64,000 nucleotides of DNA from Corylus avellana. Lineage: Eukaryota; Streptophyta; Magnoliopsida; Fagales; Betulaceae. The stretch is taken from contig NC_081546.1 in the NCBI RefSeq assembly GCF_901000735.1, positions 10,692,152-10,756,151 of the forward strand. Direction: 5' to 3'. Made by a program: the position numbers and the translations under genes. How positions within the stretch are numbered: the first letter of the stretch is position 1; each line of letters starts with the position of its first letter. Positions 32,421-43,896 of the stretch are shown here, piece after piece. The notes below the pieces were generated by a model. That model saw only the letters and a list, made by a program, of their open reading frames with translations, was not told the origin of the DNA and searched no databases.

Positions 32421-33762
32421 ATGCTGAGAAACAATACACCTCCAGTGCGAAGACCTATGAAAAGTTCATTCAGTCCCCAGATCGTCAACCCGCCATCATG
32501 CATTAATTTCCAGCCCATTGTGCAGAGCAGTTACGATTTATCTCTGCTGCTCAATATGAGTCCACACTATAAAGGCACACCTACAGAGAACTCATATTGG
32601 CATATTCAAGAATTCTATGATCTCTGCAGGACTCAAAATGTTCAGGGTTTAACTCCAAAAGAAATTAGGTTAATCCTCTTCCCTTTTTCTTTAAAAGATA
32701 ATGCTAAGATATGGTACAATTCTTTGGCCACAGGTTCTATTCATACTTGGGATGTGATGGCCACAAAGTTCTTAAAGAAATTTTTCCCAACCCGAAAGAC
32801 AAGGCAATTGAGAAGGGAAATTATGGCTTTCCAACAAAGAGATGGAGACATTTTCTTTCGAGGCATGGGAACACTTTAATGAGCTACTTCTCAGATGCCC
32901 TCATCACAATATATCTCAAGACGATCAGGTAATGGCATTCTACGAGGGTTTAAATGATCCTAACAAGAGTCTTGTAGATTTAGCTTGTGGTTACATGTTG
33001 ATGGAGAAAAGCGGTGAGGAAGCCATAGAACTCTTTGAGACCTTAAGTGAGACCTCCCAACAATTCACATCTAAAGGGAGACAAGGACTCAAAGGAAAAG
33101 GCATATATGAAGAGAGCACCAATGGAGGAATTCAGGCTCAAATGGCTGCCATGGTGAAAAAGCTGGACATGCTCATGAAAGCTATGACTAGCAGTGCTCC
33201 TGTTCAACAAGTTAAACAAGTCGAGGTATGTGCCATATGTTCCCATATTGACCACACCACTAAGACTTGTCCCATGTTTTCAATTGCAGATCAAGAGTCA
33301 TCTCTCATCAATTGGTCCCAACAATAATATCATGAAGAGGAGCCATCTCCCATCTATTGGCCTTCACAACACCAAGAAGAGGAGCCATCTCCACAGTTCC
33401 ATGGTCAATCATACTCCTTTCTTAGCCACAATGAAGCCAATATGCAACTATTGGAATACGCTGCCAAGATAGAAGCTCATGAAGAGGTGCCACCTCCCGT
33501 CAATTGGCCTCAACAATATAACGAAGAAGAGTGTCAAAGTCAGTTTGTTGCCAATCCTAATGAAAAATACATGGAGGAAGAGTGCACTTACCATCATGAG
33601 CAAGCAATTACCACATTTAGGAGTGAAGAAGCAGTTGAAAATCAAGGAGAAGAGAGGAAGGAGGAGCAAATTGAGGTTCTACAGGAACCACATTGTGAAA
33701 AGGAAGAGAGCACTGAGACTTTTTCAACATCAGCTCCTATTCCCGAATTACCAAGAGTCTAA
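32421..33762 (+). pseudogene. Gag of element B
   Basis: Starts MLRNNTPPVRRPMKSSF at 32421, after a poly-T run. The Gag domain follows: YKGTPTENSYWHIQEFYDLC, LILFPFSLKDNAKIWYNSL, FLKKFFPTRKTRQLRREI. A single frameshift near 32850-32870 moves to the frame MAFYEGLNDPNKSLVDLACG, IQAQMAAMVKKLDMLMKAM and the knuckle CAICSHIDHTTKTC (C-x2-C-x4-H-x4-C) near 33230. A stop at 33325-33327 and another shift lead to the acidic tail (QAITTFRSEEAVENQGEE) ending at 33762. Gag is the only protein this element could have supplied. Two frameshifts make this copy inactive. Confidence 0.88.
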
Positions 33763-33848
33763 GAGAGAAGTCATCTAAGGTTATGTGATGTGCAAATTGA
33801 GGACCTCAAGATAGAAAAGCTCCCTAAGTTTTCTTCTTATTTTATTCC

Positions 33849-33990
33849 AGTTCATGATTCCGTTCCGGATGAGAAACCGTTTGAGAAGACTCAGAATGGT
33901 CTACCCCGATATACAGACATTTGAAATCACCTTGCAATAGAAAAGATTCATTCCCTTTGGTGCAAGAGAAGGAAAGATTGGTGCTTCAAG
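33849..33990 (+). pseudogene. Deletion scar: RNase H-integrase linker remnant in element B
   Basis: Reads VHDSVPDEKPFEKTQNGLPR then YTDI, stop, NHLAIEKIHSLWCK. This parallels element A's [20 protein letters not shown] and [17 protein letters not shown] at 14488-14610. It shows that element B arose by deletion of everything between the Gag tail and this linker, and of the integrase after it. Confidence 0.75.
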
Positions 33991-35509
33991 TTTAAAGTGC
34001 CACAGTGTGGCTGAAGACGATAAACTTAGCGCTCATGGGAGGCATCCCACATCATATCCTTTTTATTTTTGTTTGTTTGTTTTATTTTGATTTTATTCTA
34101 TTTTGTTGTGTTTGTTTTATTTTATTTATGTTTTCCTTTGTTACTTTAGTGTTTTGCAAGGACAAGTGTGCTTCAATTCAAAATTTGGGGGGTGTGCTAT
34201 GAGCCATACTATTCCAAACAGTTCGTCCATCTCCCGAGTAAATTCTTTCCTTGTTATAGACACATTGGGGACAATGTGTAATTTAAGTGTGGGGGTATAG
34301 GAGATACTTTACAAACACTTTGTCCCAGTTCTATTTTATTATTATTTTTATTGTTTATGAAAAAAAAAAAAAAATAGTTTTATTTTATTTTTGTTGTTTG
34401 TGAAAAGAAAGAAGAAGAAAAAAAAAAATTATGCATGTTCATGTTTACCTTAAAAAATTGGTTAACCTGAAAGAATTATGGCTTGAATTCATCAGTGAGC
34501 TTAAAATTTTGAACACATGATCTGATGAGAGAATTTGTTAGTTTGGTTACTTGCTTAGGACAGTTGAAAAATAACATGCTTGATCTAATCACTCAAGCAC
34601 ATTAGCACATAATTTGTGGAGTATGACATGAAGTCTGATGTGTGTGTTTCTATGTCTTGAGTGAAACTGGATGATTTATTAGATGGATACTTTGGTGTAT
34701 ATATATATGTGTGTGATAAAAAAAAAAAAAAGAAAAAAAAATATATATATATATGATCATTGATAAGCTTTTCACTGAGTAACTAGACCTCTTGTCTCAA
34801 AGCATTGAGTGTTCACATCAAAAGGTGAAGAATTTTGATTTGGTTAATGTCATGATCAGTTTGGTTTCGTAGCCTTTTTGACTCGAGTTAGTAAGTCCTA
34901 GGAGTGTCTCTACACCTAATGTCCTAAAGCCATCTGGTTCGGGAGTCATTGACTTAACACTCGTTACATGGGTCAATTAGAAAGCTTAAGGGAACCAAGC
35001 ATTGCACAACCTGACTAAAAAAATAAAAAATAAAAAAATATATATGCCATTGTTGTTCGTTCTAATAGGAATTTCAGTGAACTTCAAGATATGGAGACAT
35101 TACACATTGGAAATACTTGGAAGCCTCGTAATTTTGTAGTAGTTCATTTTACACCATTTTCAAACTTGTGATGTTTTAGCATGTCCTTTGTAAGTAATTG
35201 AGCATTGAGATTCCAATTCATTGTGAAGATGGAGTTCATCTTTTTAAGCTTGCTAATGAATGAAAATCATGATCTTGAAGTGATACTTTAATTTTTGGAA
35301 TAACATGAACTGTGCATGATGTTTGTGGGTACCATTTCTGAAAAACTCTACCGAGACTTCACTTGTCCTTTAGGGAATGCCTAGGGGTTTAAAAGGCTTG
35401 TGGCATACGCTAAATGCAATCGTACATTCCACGAAAGATGGATTTGTCTTTTGCTTTCTGTTTTTCCGTTTAGTTTTTAGTTTTGTATTGCTAAGGGACT
35501 AGCAATATG
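33991..35509 (+). other. Long 3' untranslated region of element B
   Basis: No coding frame. Contains GGGAGGCATCCCAC (about 34036), a form of the GGGAGGCAACCCA motif seen after pol in Athila-type elements, then AT-rich sequence with (A) and (TA) tracts around 34360-34420 and 34715-34755. Confidence 0.6.
34261..34278 (+). other. CACATTGGGGACAATGTG hairpin ahead of the 3' LTR
   Basis: A perfect 7-bp stem (CACATTG/CAATGTG) with GGGA loop, followed by AAGTGTGGGGGT resembling a polypurine tract. A degenerate counterpart (CATATCGTCTCCAATGTGTG on plus) occurs in family D at about 42187 and 51438. Similar CATTG..GGACAATG motifs are common near the 3' end of Athila-type elements. Confidence 0.6.
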
Positions 35510-35523
35510 TAAGTTTGGGGGTG
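35510..35523 (+). other. Polypurine tract of element B
   Basis: TAAGTTTGGGGGTG directly before the 3' LTR start; the plus-strand primer in reverse transcription. Confidence 0.85.
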
Positions 35524-36871
35524 TGTTAAGTTCTAAAATATTCATATTTTTAGCCCTTAACTTACATGTTTTAATCCTTTAGTTTTAGTTAATTCATGCC
35601 ATTTTCATTCCTTTATGTGTTTTCTTTGTTTTTGTAGGCTTTTGGAAGAAAATGAAGTAAATCTGGAAGATTTGAGCTCAAAGAGAGAAAATGGGAAAAG
35701 TTGGAGCCCCTAACAGTGCGATCGATCGCTAGCTCCCTGCAATCGAGCGCACTACCAAAGAAGACAAAGCATGAAGCGGCCATGTGCGATCCAGTGCACA
35801 ACAGAAGAGGCTTGATCGCAGACGTGTAATCGAGCGCACCTGTGCGCAGGTGACACATCAAGAGGCGGCCTGACTGTTAGTATTTCCATATTAGGGTTTT
35901 CCAACTCCCACATGTAATAGGAATAAAACCCTACGAATTTTCTAGGTTTACTAATGTAACAAGGACTTTTAAAGCCGTACAAATAGACCTATAAACCTTG
36001 AGAATAAAAAAAAAGTGGGGGAGGGGGGGGGGGAGATGACACAACTTTGGGAGAGGAATTGGAGGCTACCTTTCGGTTCTTTCTTTACCTTTTCCATTTT
36101 CTTTTATTATCTATAACTAACTCTTAAGGAGGGCTAGATTGAAGCCCTAATTATGTTTATTTAATATTTCAATATTGGCGCCTTTGTGATAATTATATTG
36201 TGTTGCTTAACTTGGTGAATTCCAGTTTTCTTGAATTCCTCATATGTATGTGATTGGACATTATATGCATTTGGTATGGATTAGTTAATTAAATCAATTT
36301 GGATGACTGAGTCTTGGGTTTAATAAGAGTAACAAAAGATATCCACACCGGATTCTTGGGTTAGTCAACATGGAAAACCGGGAGTATACACCCATGCCCT
36401 AGGTTCCGTGTGTTGGTCGATTTCCATAGATTTATGCTTTCTTAAAGAACAACTTAGTATACACCCATGCTAAATCCTTTGAGAAAGAAAAGAGTTAGAG
36501 TATACACCGATGCCTAACTCGTTGCTTAGGAAAATCAATAGCTTAAAGAGTATACACCCATGCTCTTAGGTTGGCAAATATTAGGTATTCATCATATGAT
36601 TGGATCATTGACATATTGTTATATTAATTGAGCATAATTAGTGGTGGATATCAAAGCCCTACCTTTATATTTATCTTTATATCTTTTTATTTCATTTTCA
36701 TAATATTAATTTAGTGACAAGTTAATATTTTTCTCAATTTTAAAACAAAATCAACAATCCTTGTGGGATCGATCTCGTACTTGTTGCACTATACTATCGT
36801 TTGATCTTGTGCACTTGCGAGTAAAACGTACTAAATATTATCTATTAATTTCGGTAATATTTGGCACAACA
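35524..36871 (+). repeat. 3' LTR of element B
   Basis: 1,348 bp, TGTTAAGTTC to TTGGCACAACA. Palindrome array 35717-35850 is partly decayed relative to the 5' LTR, mostly at CpG sites, and about one repeat unit is deleted. The TATA position reads GTACAAATAG (35976-35985). Four AGTATACACC repeats at 36383-36563. Confidence 0.93.
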
Positions 36872-37265
36872 GTCTGCACCTTAGTTCATTTACCTTGATC
36901 AAATCAAACTACATACTTATAGCCGTTTACCTAATTGGCAGCAAAATTTGAATCGTGATATCGTATTCGTGTGCCACCCTATATCTGTAGAAAATGGAAG
37001 TGTCTCATTGTCAATATGCTCGATGGTGACACTCCAGAAATATCATCTCTTGGAAAGCAACGTCTGGAAAAAAAAAAAAATAGACTTACCTATTGGGCAT
37101 ATTATTGTTTACTTGTAAGCATCAATTGATTATTGTTTATCGTATACAAGTAAGCTCTTAAGATATATTGAATATGGTTTAAGGTGTGTTAATAAAATTA
37201 TCATACAAAAGATCTTAAACCATAAACAATGTAACTTATAAACTGTTGTTCGTAGTCATTAATAT
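36872..37265. other. Flank of element B joining block X2
   Basis: Right target copy GTCTG, then ordinary-looking sequence with no recognised gene. On the minus strand a splice-like TTTTCTACAG at about 36980 and GTAAAC at about 36925 bracket 54 bases, which could be a chance match. From 37200 the sequence parallels 15882 onward. Confidence 0.35.
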
Positions 37266-38074
37266 AAGGGATAAATGCAAAATTGGTCCATATGGTTGGC
37301 TTAAATTACAAATAACTCCATGTGGTATAACAAATTTTTTATAGGCCTCTATAGTTGGCCTTAATTACAAATCATTACATGTGGTATAATAAATAATTTC
37401 TATGTCTTTAAGGTAGGGCAAAATAACAGTTTGCTACATGAAATCAATTTTCGTTAAGTAACTTAACATAATTCATTCCTTTGTCACGTCATACCCACTA
37501 AAAACACGACACATAATATTATGAATTTTTAACTTTAAAAAATGACAACTAGGATTTTCTACGCCATTTTAGGACACAACTAAGATTACACATCAACCCT
37601 CACTCAACGTCATACTGCTACAGTAAGTTAACCTATTCTCTTCTATCCCCAAAATTTTACTCCGTGCATAACCCTCCATAATTTTCATCTTCCTCGCTAC
37701 AATTTGGGAGCATTTTGAGAGAATTTGACTGTTGCATTCTGTGAAGCGATTGAGGAGATTAGGTTAATTTACGGTAGCAGTATAACATGGAGTGAGCTAA
37801 TATATAATCTTAGCTAGAATCCTAAATTGATGTGAAAAATCATAGTCGTCATTTTTTAAAGTGTAATAGATTTTGTAAAGTTACTAAATGAAAATTGATT
37901 TCAGTGAGTAAACTCTTATTTTGACATACCCTAAGGACCTATAAATTATTTTTATACCACGGTGAGTGATTTCTAATTTAGGCTAACCACGGGAATTTAT
38001 AAATTATTTTTTATACCACAAGAAGTAATTTGTAATTTAGGCCAACCATAGAGACTAATTTTGCATTTATCTCT
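37266..38074. mobile_element. Foldback element (X2), target duplication TAATATA
   Basis: Same element as 15951-16757 with the same flanking TAATATA (37259-37265, 38075-38081). Confidence 0.8.
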
Positions 38075-38299
38075 TAATATAATTGGACATTACATTTGAT
38101 AAGACTATAACTTATCAATCATGATGATTTATCTTGATCATGTGAAGTACTAGAGATTTGATAGATATGTTTGTGTGATTACAATGTATTGAACGAACCA
38201 CATGAGTTCTTGTTCTATCATAATGACTATCAATATTAATAACATGAACTCATGACTACTAATAGCGTTGACTCTCAATCTTGAGAGAAATGTGAAGTG

Positions 38300-38639
38300 A
38301 AGTTCACTTCGACACAATTGTTACTGTGCACAACAATGATGAATAATATGGAATCGAAAATAGTGAGATGAAGAGAAAAATCAAGACACAAATTTACATG
38401 GTTCGGCAATATGGTTACGTCCACAAGAGAGTGTAGCTATATTTTACAATTTAATAATTTAGGGTTACAACTTAACATTCTTATTGGAAAACCCTAATTG
38501 TAAGTATTTTAGAAAACCCCAAAATACCCTTCACAACCTATTTGTCCCCAGGCCCACATAAACCTAATTACACCTAATGGGCCAGTAGTTTCAGTATCTC
38601 TCTCTATGCCTGAGAGCATATAAGCCACTTGTTCGAACA
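38300..38639 (-). repeat. Ty1/copia 3' LTR region (X2)
   Basis: Reversed LTR start TGTTCGAACAAGTGG ends at 38639; the polypurine-like CCAAGGTGGAGAT follows on its right. Left limit approximate. Confidence 0.55.
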
Positions 38640-38740
38640 ATCTCCACCTTGGTGAGTATTCACCTCTTCGAAGATAATCAAGTATTGGGCCTTCACATTG
38701 AACTAATAGTTTTGGGGATCACCCTTCTCTCCTCTCCTTT

Positions 38741-39910
38741 CTAGCACCTAGAGACATTTGTCAAGTCCAAGCAATGCTTGAATTTGTCTACGATAACAGG
38801 CTTCATAAATATGTCTGCTGTATGCTCAGAAGTGTGAATCTTCTTAAGAAACAATTCACCTCTAACAACCAAGTCCCTGATCTTTTGAGACCTCACATCA
38901 ATATGCTTGGTTCTCGTATGATACACCTGGTTCTTTGCCAAGTAAATGGCACTCTGACTGTCACAATACAATGGAACTCCACTTACTGAATACCTAGCTC
39001 CCTAACTAACCTTGTGAGCCACAAAGCTTCCTTTGCAACCTTAGCCGCCACCATGTACTCCGCCTCTGTCGTGGACATTGCAACCGTGGATTGGATCATC
39101 ATAAACCACAAACAAATGGGTCCTCCTACAAGAGTGAACATGTAACCTGTGGTCGATCTCTTATCATCCAAATCCCCTGCATAATCTACATCCACGTACC
39201 CCACAATTGACAAATCACCCTTATGTTTGACAAAAGTGATGTCATAGTCTGTAGTATATTTGAAGTATCTGAAAATCCATTTGACTACATCCTAGTGTTG
39301 TCTCCTTGGATTTGCCATGTACTTGCTCACCACACTGATTGTATTAGCAAATTTGGCTTGGTATATAACATAGCGTACATCAAACACCCCACTGCACTCA
39401 TATATGGGACCTTAAACATGTCTTTAGTTTCTTCAACTGCCTTTGGACACTATGAGGTAGACAAATAGAAGTGATTCGCTGAAGGTGTACTCATTGGTTT
39501 CGTATTATCCATGCTAAGCCTCTCCAACATCTTCTTCAAATAGCCAGCTTGAAATAGCCACAATCTCTTGGCATCCCTGTCCCTACGAATCTCCATCCCA
39601 AGAATCTTCTTGGCTGCACCCAAATCCGTCATGTCAAATTCTCTACTCGAGAAAACCTTTAGCTTGTTGACCTCCACTATACTCATAGCTACAATAAGCA
39701 AATCATCCACGTACCCTAACAGAAAAACAAATGAGCCATCATCAAGGCTCCTTACATACACAAAACAGTCATATTCACATCTCATGTATCCAATTCTAAT
39801 CATGTAGGAGTCAAACCGCTTATACGATTGTCTTGGAGACTACTTCATCCCATAAAGTAACTTATTCAATTTACAAACCAAGTTCTCCTGTCCAGGTTGA
39901 CCGAACGCTT
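38741..39910 (-). pseudogene. Ty1/copia reverse transcriptase-RNase H (X2)
   Basis: Minus-strand pieces: RT with FLLGYVDDLLIVAMS (39803-39450 frame; YVDD box retained), AAKKILGMEIRRDRDAKRLW. RNase H: VGYVDVDYAGDLDDKRSTTG, STTEAEYMVAAKVAKEALW (39213-38983) and CDSQSAIYLAKNQVYHTRTK (38971-38741). Stops separate the pieces. The RT N-terminus (QENLVCKL-like text near 39880) is cut at 39910 by the gypsy LTR. It is a close relative of 17292-18577 but with different stops. Confidence 0.88.
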
Positions 39911-41412
39911 TGATGTGGTCTTTTTGTGTGCAAAAATATCAATAATAAAAATAGCACTGACAATAGTATGAATCCTTGTATGATAGGGCTATATTGAACC
40001 TCAAGGATTGCGTAGGTGTTGTTGTTAAGCTTATCAAGATCAAATATAACTTAATTCAAAAGATGATTGTTTTGTTTTTCTTTTATAAAAGTAAAAATAA
40101 AAGTAAAAATAAAGATAAATAACAATGAGAGAAAGAATATGGGTTGATTTCACCATTAATCGCATAACAATGGTCAATCATAAATTAATAAAGAAAATTG
40201 ATACCATGCATGATATAGGGCTCGTCTCACTCGAGTAGTCAAGAAAATACTATAATTAAGAAATAAGTATAATCCATCTTCGATTGGCATGGACTGTTTA
40301 CCTAACCTCCAGATGCGGTACGGTCCTTCTTCCCTAGGCATGGACTATCAAATCGCTTAATCAGTTACATGCAATCAAGGACTAAGCAAAACTCATCTTC
40401 GGGTCGTATGAATTGTCTACCTAAATTACACTAACCTAGGGTGTAGAATCATTCGACTTCCCTAGGCATGGACTATCAAACCCTCTTGATCATGTGTTAG
40501 TTAAAACCGTTGTATAACAATCATTCATATAATCACAGAAAATATGAAGGATTGAGATCAACCAAGATAAAAAGTTTTTTAAGACAAGAGAAAAATTTAA
40601 TAATGATTGCGTATAAACTTTAAAACCAAATCTCTAAGTTATACAACCATCATGCATATAGAAAATTCTTAAATTAAAAATACAATTAAACCATTGTTAC
40701 TTGGAAAGGGCTACATCAACACCCTCTTATAAATTTAGCTGCTTATGGTGGTGCTAGAATGGTCTCCAGCCATGTTCATCTTCTCATCAACTCTTCAAGC
40801 TTCCAAGAAGATATTTTTTGTCTAAAACTAAGCACACATTCTATGCAAAACCTAGAGACCTATTTCTAAGGTATAAAAAAAAATCTTAGAAGCCTTAGAA
40901 ATCCCAGAAAAATCATGCTTCAGTCTCCTAGTCCAATTAGGAAGAAATCCTAGTACAAATAGGAATAGAATTTGTCCAAATATTTGTCCTTACATTACAA
41001 GACGATTTTTGTATAGCAAACGTCCGAAGTAGGAAAATCTTATTTTACATTGAATTATATTATTTTGAGTTAGATTTCCAATGCCATTAATTTCGCCTCA
41101 ATCTGATTCTTGAGCTGAAAGTTATGGTCAAAATACTGAGATGTGTGCAGAATCCAAAATTTAATCCAATCTGATTTTAACTCCAATTAGAGAAATTGCG
41201 GTTTAATTATTTTCTTCATTTGATTAAACTTAATCACATCATATAGGTCCTTTCAAAATGTGCTATTAGCCCAAAATAAATGGAATTTTTTGCATTTTTA
41301 TTAAAAACCTGAAAACACTCAAACAACAACTAAATCAAATAGATAACAGTGCTAAGGAATTAATATATGTGAGTTAAGGAGTTTGAATGTGCAACATTCG
41401 ACGCTTATCATA
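39911..41412 (-). repeat. Family D 3' LTR (X2)
   Basis: TGATGTGGTC to CGCTTATCATA, polypurine tract complement (CCCCCAAACTTAC) on the right. Same insertion point as in X1 and X3. No palindrome array. Confidence 0.85.
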
Positions 41413-42400
41413 CCCCCAAACTTACATATTGCTAGTCCCTTATCAATACATGATTGAAACTAAACTGAAAAACAAATAACTAATTCTTTTTTTCGTGGGA
41501 TGTATGATTGCATTTAATGCAAAATGAACAAACACATAATTATGAAGCTTGAAAATAATTCTAACATAAATAATTCAGCATCTTATAATTTATTGGACTT
41601 CATATCAAATGAAACAACCAAGGCATAAATTTTGTTTTTGTTTGAATGTTAAGTCAATCACTCCCAAACCAAATGGTTTTAGGGCATTAGGTGTAAAGAC
41701 ACCCCTATGGACTTACTAACTCAAGTCAAAAAGACTACGAAGCTAACCTAGGCATGTTATCAATCAAACCAAATTTCTCACATTTTGACGTGAACACTCA
41801 CTATTTAATGAGACAAGAGGTCCAGTTACTCAGTGGAAAACTCAAACTCAATCAACTTTATATATATATATCCCAATGTTATTCATCCAATAAGCCACCC
41901 AACTGTATTCAAGATATTAAAAACAAACATAATTGGTCTCAAATTTCATGCCTCATAAACATGTGCCAGTGTGCTCATGGTAAATCAAATTTAAACGAGA
42001 AGCATCTCATGTTTTCAAAAGTAAATAACAAGAGTCAAATTTCTTAGTTACATGATCATGTGTTCAAAACTTTAAGCCCACCAATAAAATTCTAATCAAA
42101 CTTAAAGCTCAATCACATGCTTAAGAATAACATAACAAAAATATGGGACAATGTTTTGTTCTTCCATACCTCCAAACTTGAATCACATATCGTCTCCAAT
42201 GTGTGTATAGAACTGAAAAACAAGAGCAAGATGATAGGAATACCTGAATTAGCAGATGTGGGGCAAATCATACCCCCAAACTTGAGTCTAAAATCACTAG
42301 TCCTGCAAAACGAAGTGACACTTCAATCTAGTACCAGTCAATTGTAGTGCATTATTGTCAAAATATAATCAAACTGTAAAAGGCCAGAACAACAATGGAA
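41413..42400 (-). repeat. Family D internal 3' region (X2)
   Basis: Noncoding; contains the reversed hairpin motif near 42187 and a second CCCCCAAACTTGAG tract near 42273. Frames at 41754-42047 and 42117-42347 are shared by X2 and X3 but have no recognisable domain and lie in untranslated sequence. Confidence 0.55.
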
Positions 42401-43880
42401 AAAATAAACCTGGATGGAAATCATGTACCTTGATGGAGTGAGGTTCGAGTGCCTAAGGCCTATGCTCGAACCAATGAAGCTCACTCATCTAGTCAAAATA
42501 TATGGGATCTGCTATGTAAACAGAGTCCTCATCCTTGATATGCTTAATGCTCTGTGTATATCGTCCCACGGAAATCAATTAATTGGTATTTGAGTCCATG
42601 GTTCGCTTCCCAGCCTTGTCTCTCACAAAACAAGACTCAGGGATCATAACACCTTTTAGGAGAGAGTACATTGGAAGACTTTTAACTACAGGATAGAGAT
42701 AGCAATAACTAAAATCACAACCACAATAACTAGATTAATAAGAAAGCATCATAACATAGATAGATACTTAAATGTATCGGTCAACGACCAGTCACCAAAA
42801 TATTACAGACCACAAGAAATAACATCAATGCCTAAACCAAAGTAAAGCTAATATAATTACAATCTCAATCATCTCCAATCGGGTGGATACTCCATCGTCT
42901 CACATGAATTTGAGCCACACTGGGTCCAGATCCTCAAAGATGACTTGAATTAGGTCCTTCGCTACAACAAGTTGGTTGTCCGAATTCATCATTTGCTAAG
43001 CTAGCTAAACCGCGCAATTTATACATAATGGTGGGGGGAAAATACAAGGAATAAGTCTAAAGACTTAGTAAGTAAAAATGCAAATAGTACTTATGCCATT
43101 TAATGATGAACTCTGGTTGGTAAATTATGCAGCGTTTTGCCACGTGCCACCGCCTTCTTTCGATTAGTTTTGTTGCCACACCATTCAGAAGAACCTCCAT
43201 TGGCCGCCACAATTCTATTCAGCCTGCCTCCAACGGCCCTCAAACGCACCCCCACGCCCCTGTAAAAGAATTTACGCTTGGGCTTCATGCGCCATAGCAG
43301 CTCCACCTGAAAGCGTGTGTAGCACACACACTGAGAGTTTTGTTGCTCTTTTCCTACAGCCACGTGTCACCAGAGAGATTGCCATGGCAGCACCTCTACC
43401 ACATCACTCAGTGCCATGCCATGTCACCACACATTGCCACTTCAACTCGTCTGCCACATCAGCACCTTGTTAGGCTTGGCTTTGAGAGTCTTGTTTGACT
43501 TTGACTTTGACATCTCCTAGGGTTGACCACGTGTTTCCTACTCAAATTTTCAAGCCCCTTTCAACTGATCCACTTATGCCTTGCTAATCGTTGTCATCAC
43601 CGATCACTTTCGTCGCTCCTAGGCCATTGATCCATTACTATTTTCAAATTTTTGGGTTAGACCGATCCTTTCAACAGTCCAGGGGTTTTCGAGTGTGACT
43701 AGCCCCTTCAACTGGTCCTTTTCTCTTAGTTTAGCCGACAAGGTGAGACGCTCTAGGGGTTTTTAGCCAAATACGACCATTTTCTCTCTACCCAGTGGAC
43801 CTGGTCAGCTAGTCCATTACTAGTATATGGTTTTCAAGTCAAACTACCACTAAGTGAACCAAGCTCCCCCTTAAATGCGT
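42401..43880 (-). repeat. Probable reversed gypsy-type LTR with upstream GCCACGTG repeats
   Basis: Minus-strand TATA-like TATAAATTGCGCGG at about 43029-43015, with CTTAGTAAG-rich sequence downstream as in gypsy R-U5 regions. Upstream, 43130-43470 carries repeats of GCCAC (TGCCACGTGCC, GCCACGTGTCACC, the palindrome TGCCATGGCA at 43380-43389, TGCCATGTCACC, TGCCACATCAGC). No ends or target copies were located. The 87-codon frame at 43100-43363 is not considered a gene. Confidence 0.45.
43130..43470 (-). promoter_or_regulatory. GCCACGTG/TGCCATGGCA repeat cluster
   Basis: About six variants around a G-box-like core, some 100 bp and more upstream of the minus-strand TATA at 43029. The layout echoes the palindrome arrays in the Athila LTRs. 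Confidence 0.45.
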
Positions 43881-43896
43881 GGCTCAATTCAGTCAA

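Larger units (their letters stand above)
30771..36871 (+). mobile_element. Complete non-autonomous Athila-type retrotransposon B (gag only), target duplication GTCTG
   Basis: A 6,101-bp element with 5' LTR 30771-32142, 3' LTR 35524-36871, primer site 32149-32166 and polypurine tract 35510-35523. GTCTG copies lie at 30766-30770 and 36872-36876. The interior encodes only Gag plus a scar of the RNase H-integrase linker; protease, RT, RNase H and integrase are deleted. It must have moved using enzymes from a relative. This is the best-defined LTR element in the window. Confidence 0.95.

Noticed and set aside
36925..36980. A 54-bp candidate exon bracketed by splice-like sites on the minus strand
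   Set aside because: Splice-like matches of this quality are common by chance and the translation has no recognisable similarity.
41754..42347. Two plus-strand frames of 97 and 76 codons conserved between X2 and X3
   Set aside because: Their conservation only reflects the near-identity of the two copies; the region corresponds to the untranslated 3' part of a reversed retroelement.
43100..43363. 87-codon minus-strand frame with Arg/Gly-rich composition, conserved in X3
   Set aside because: Lies in the repeat cluster of an LTR-like region; conserved only because the block is duplicated.
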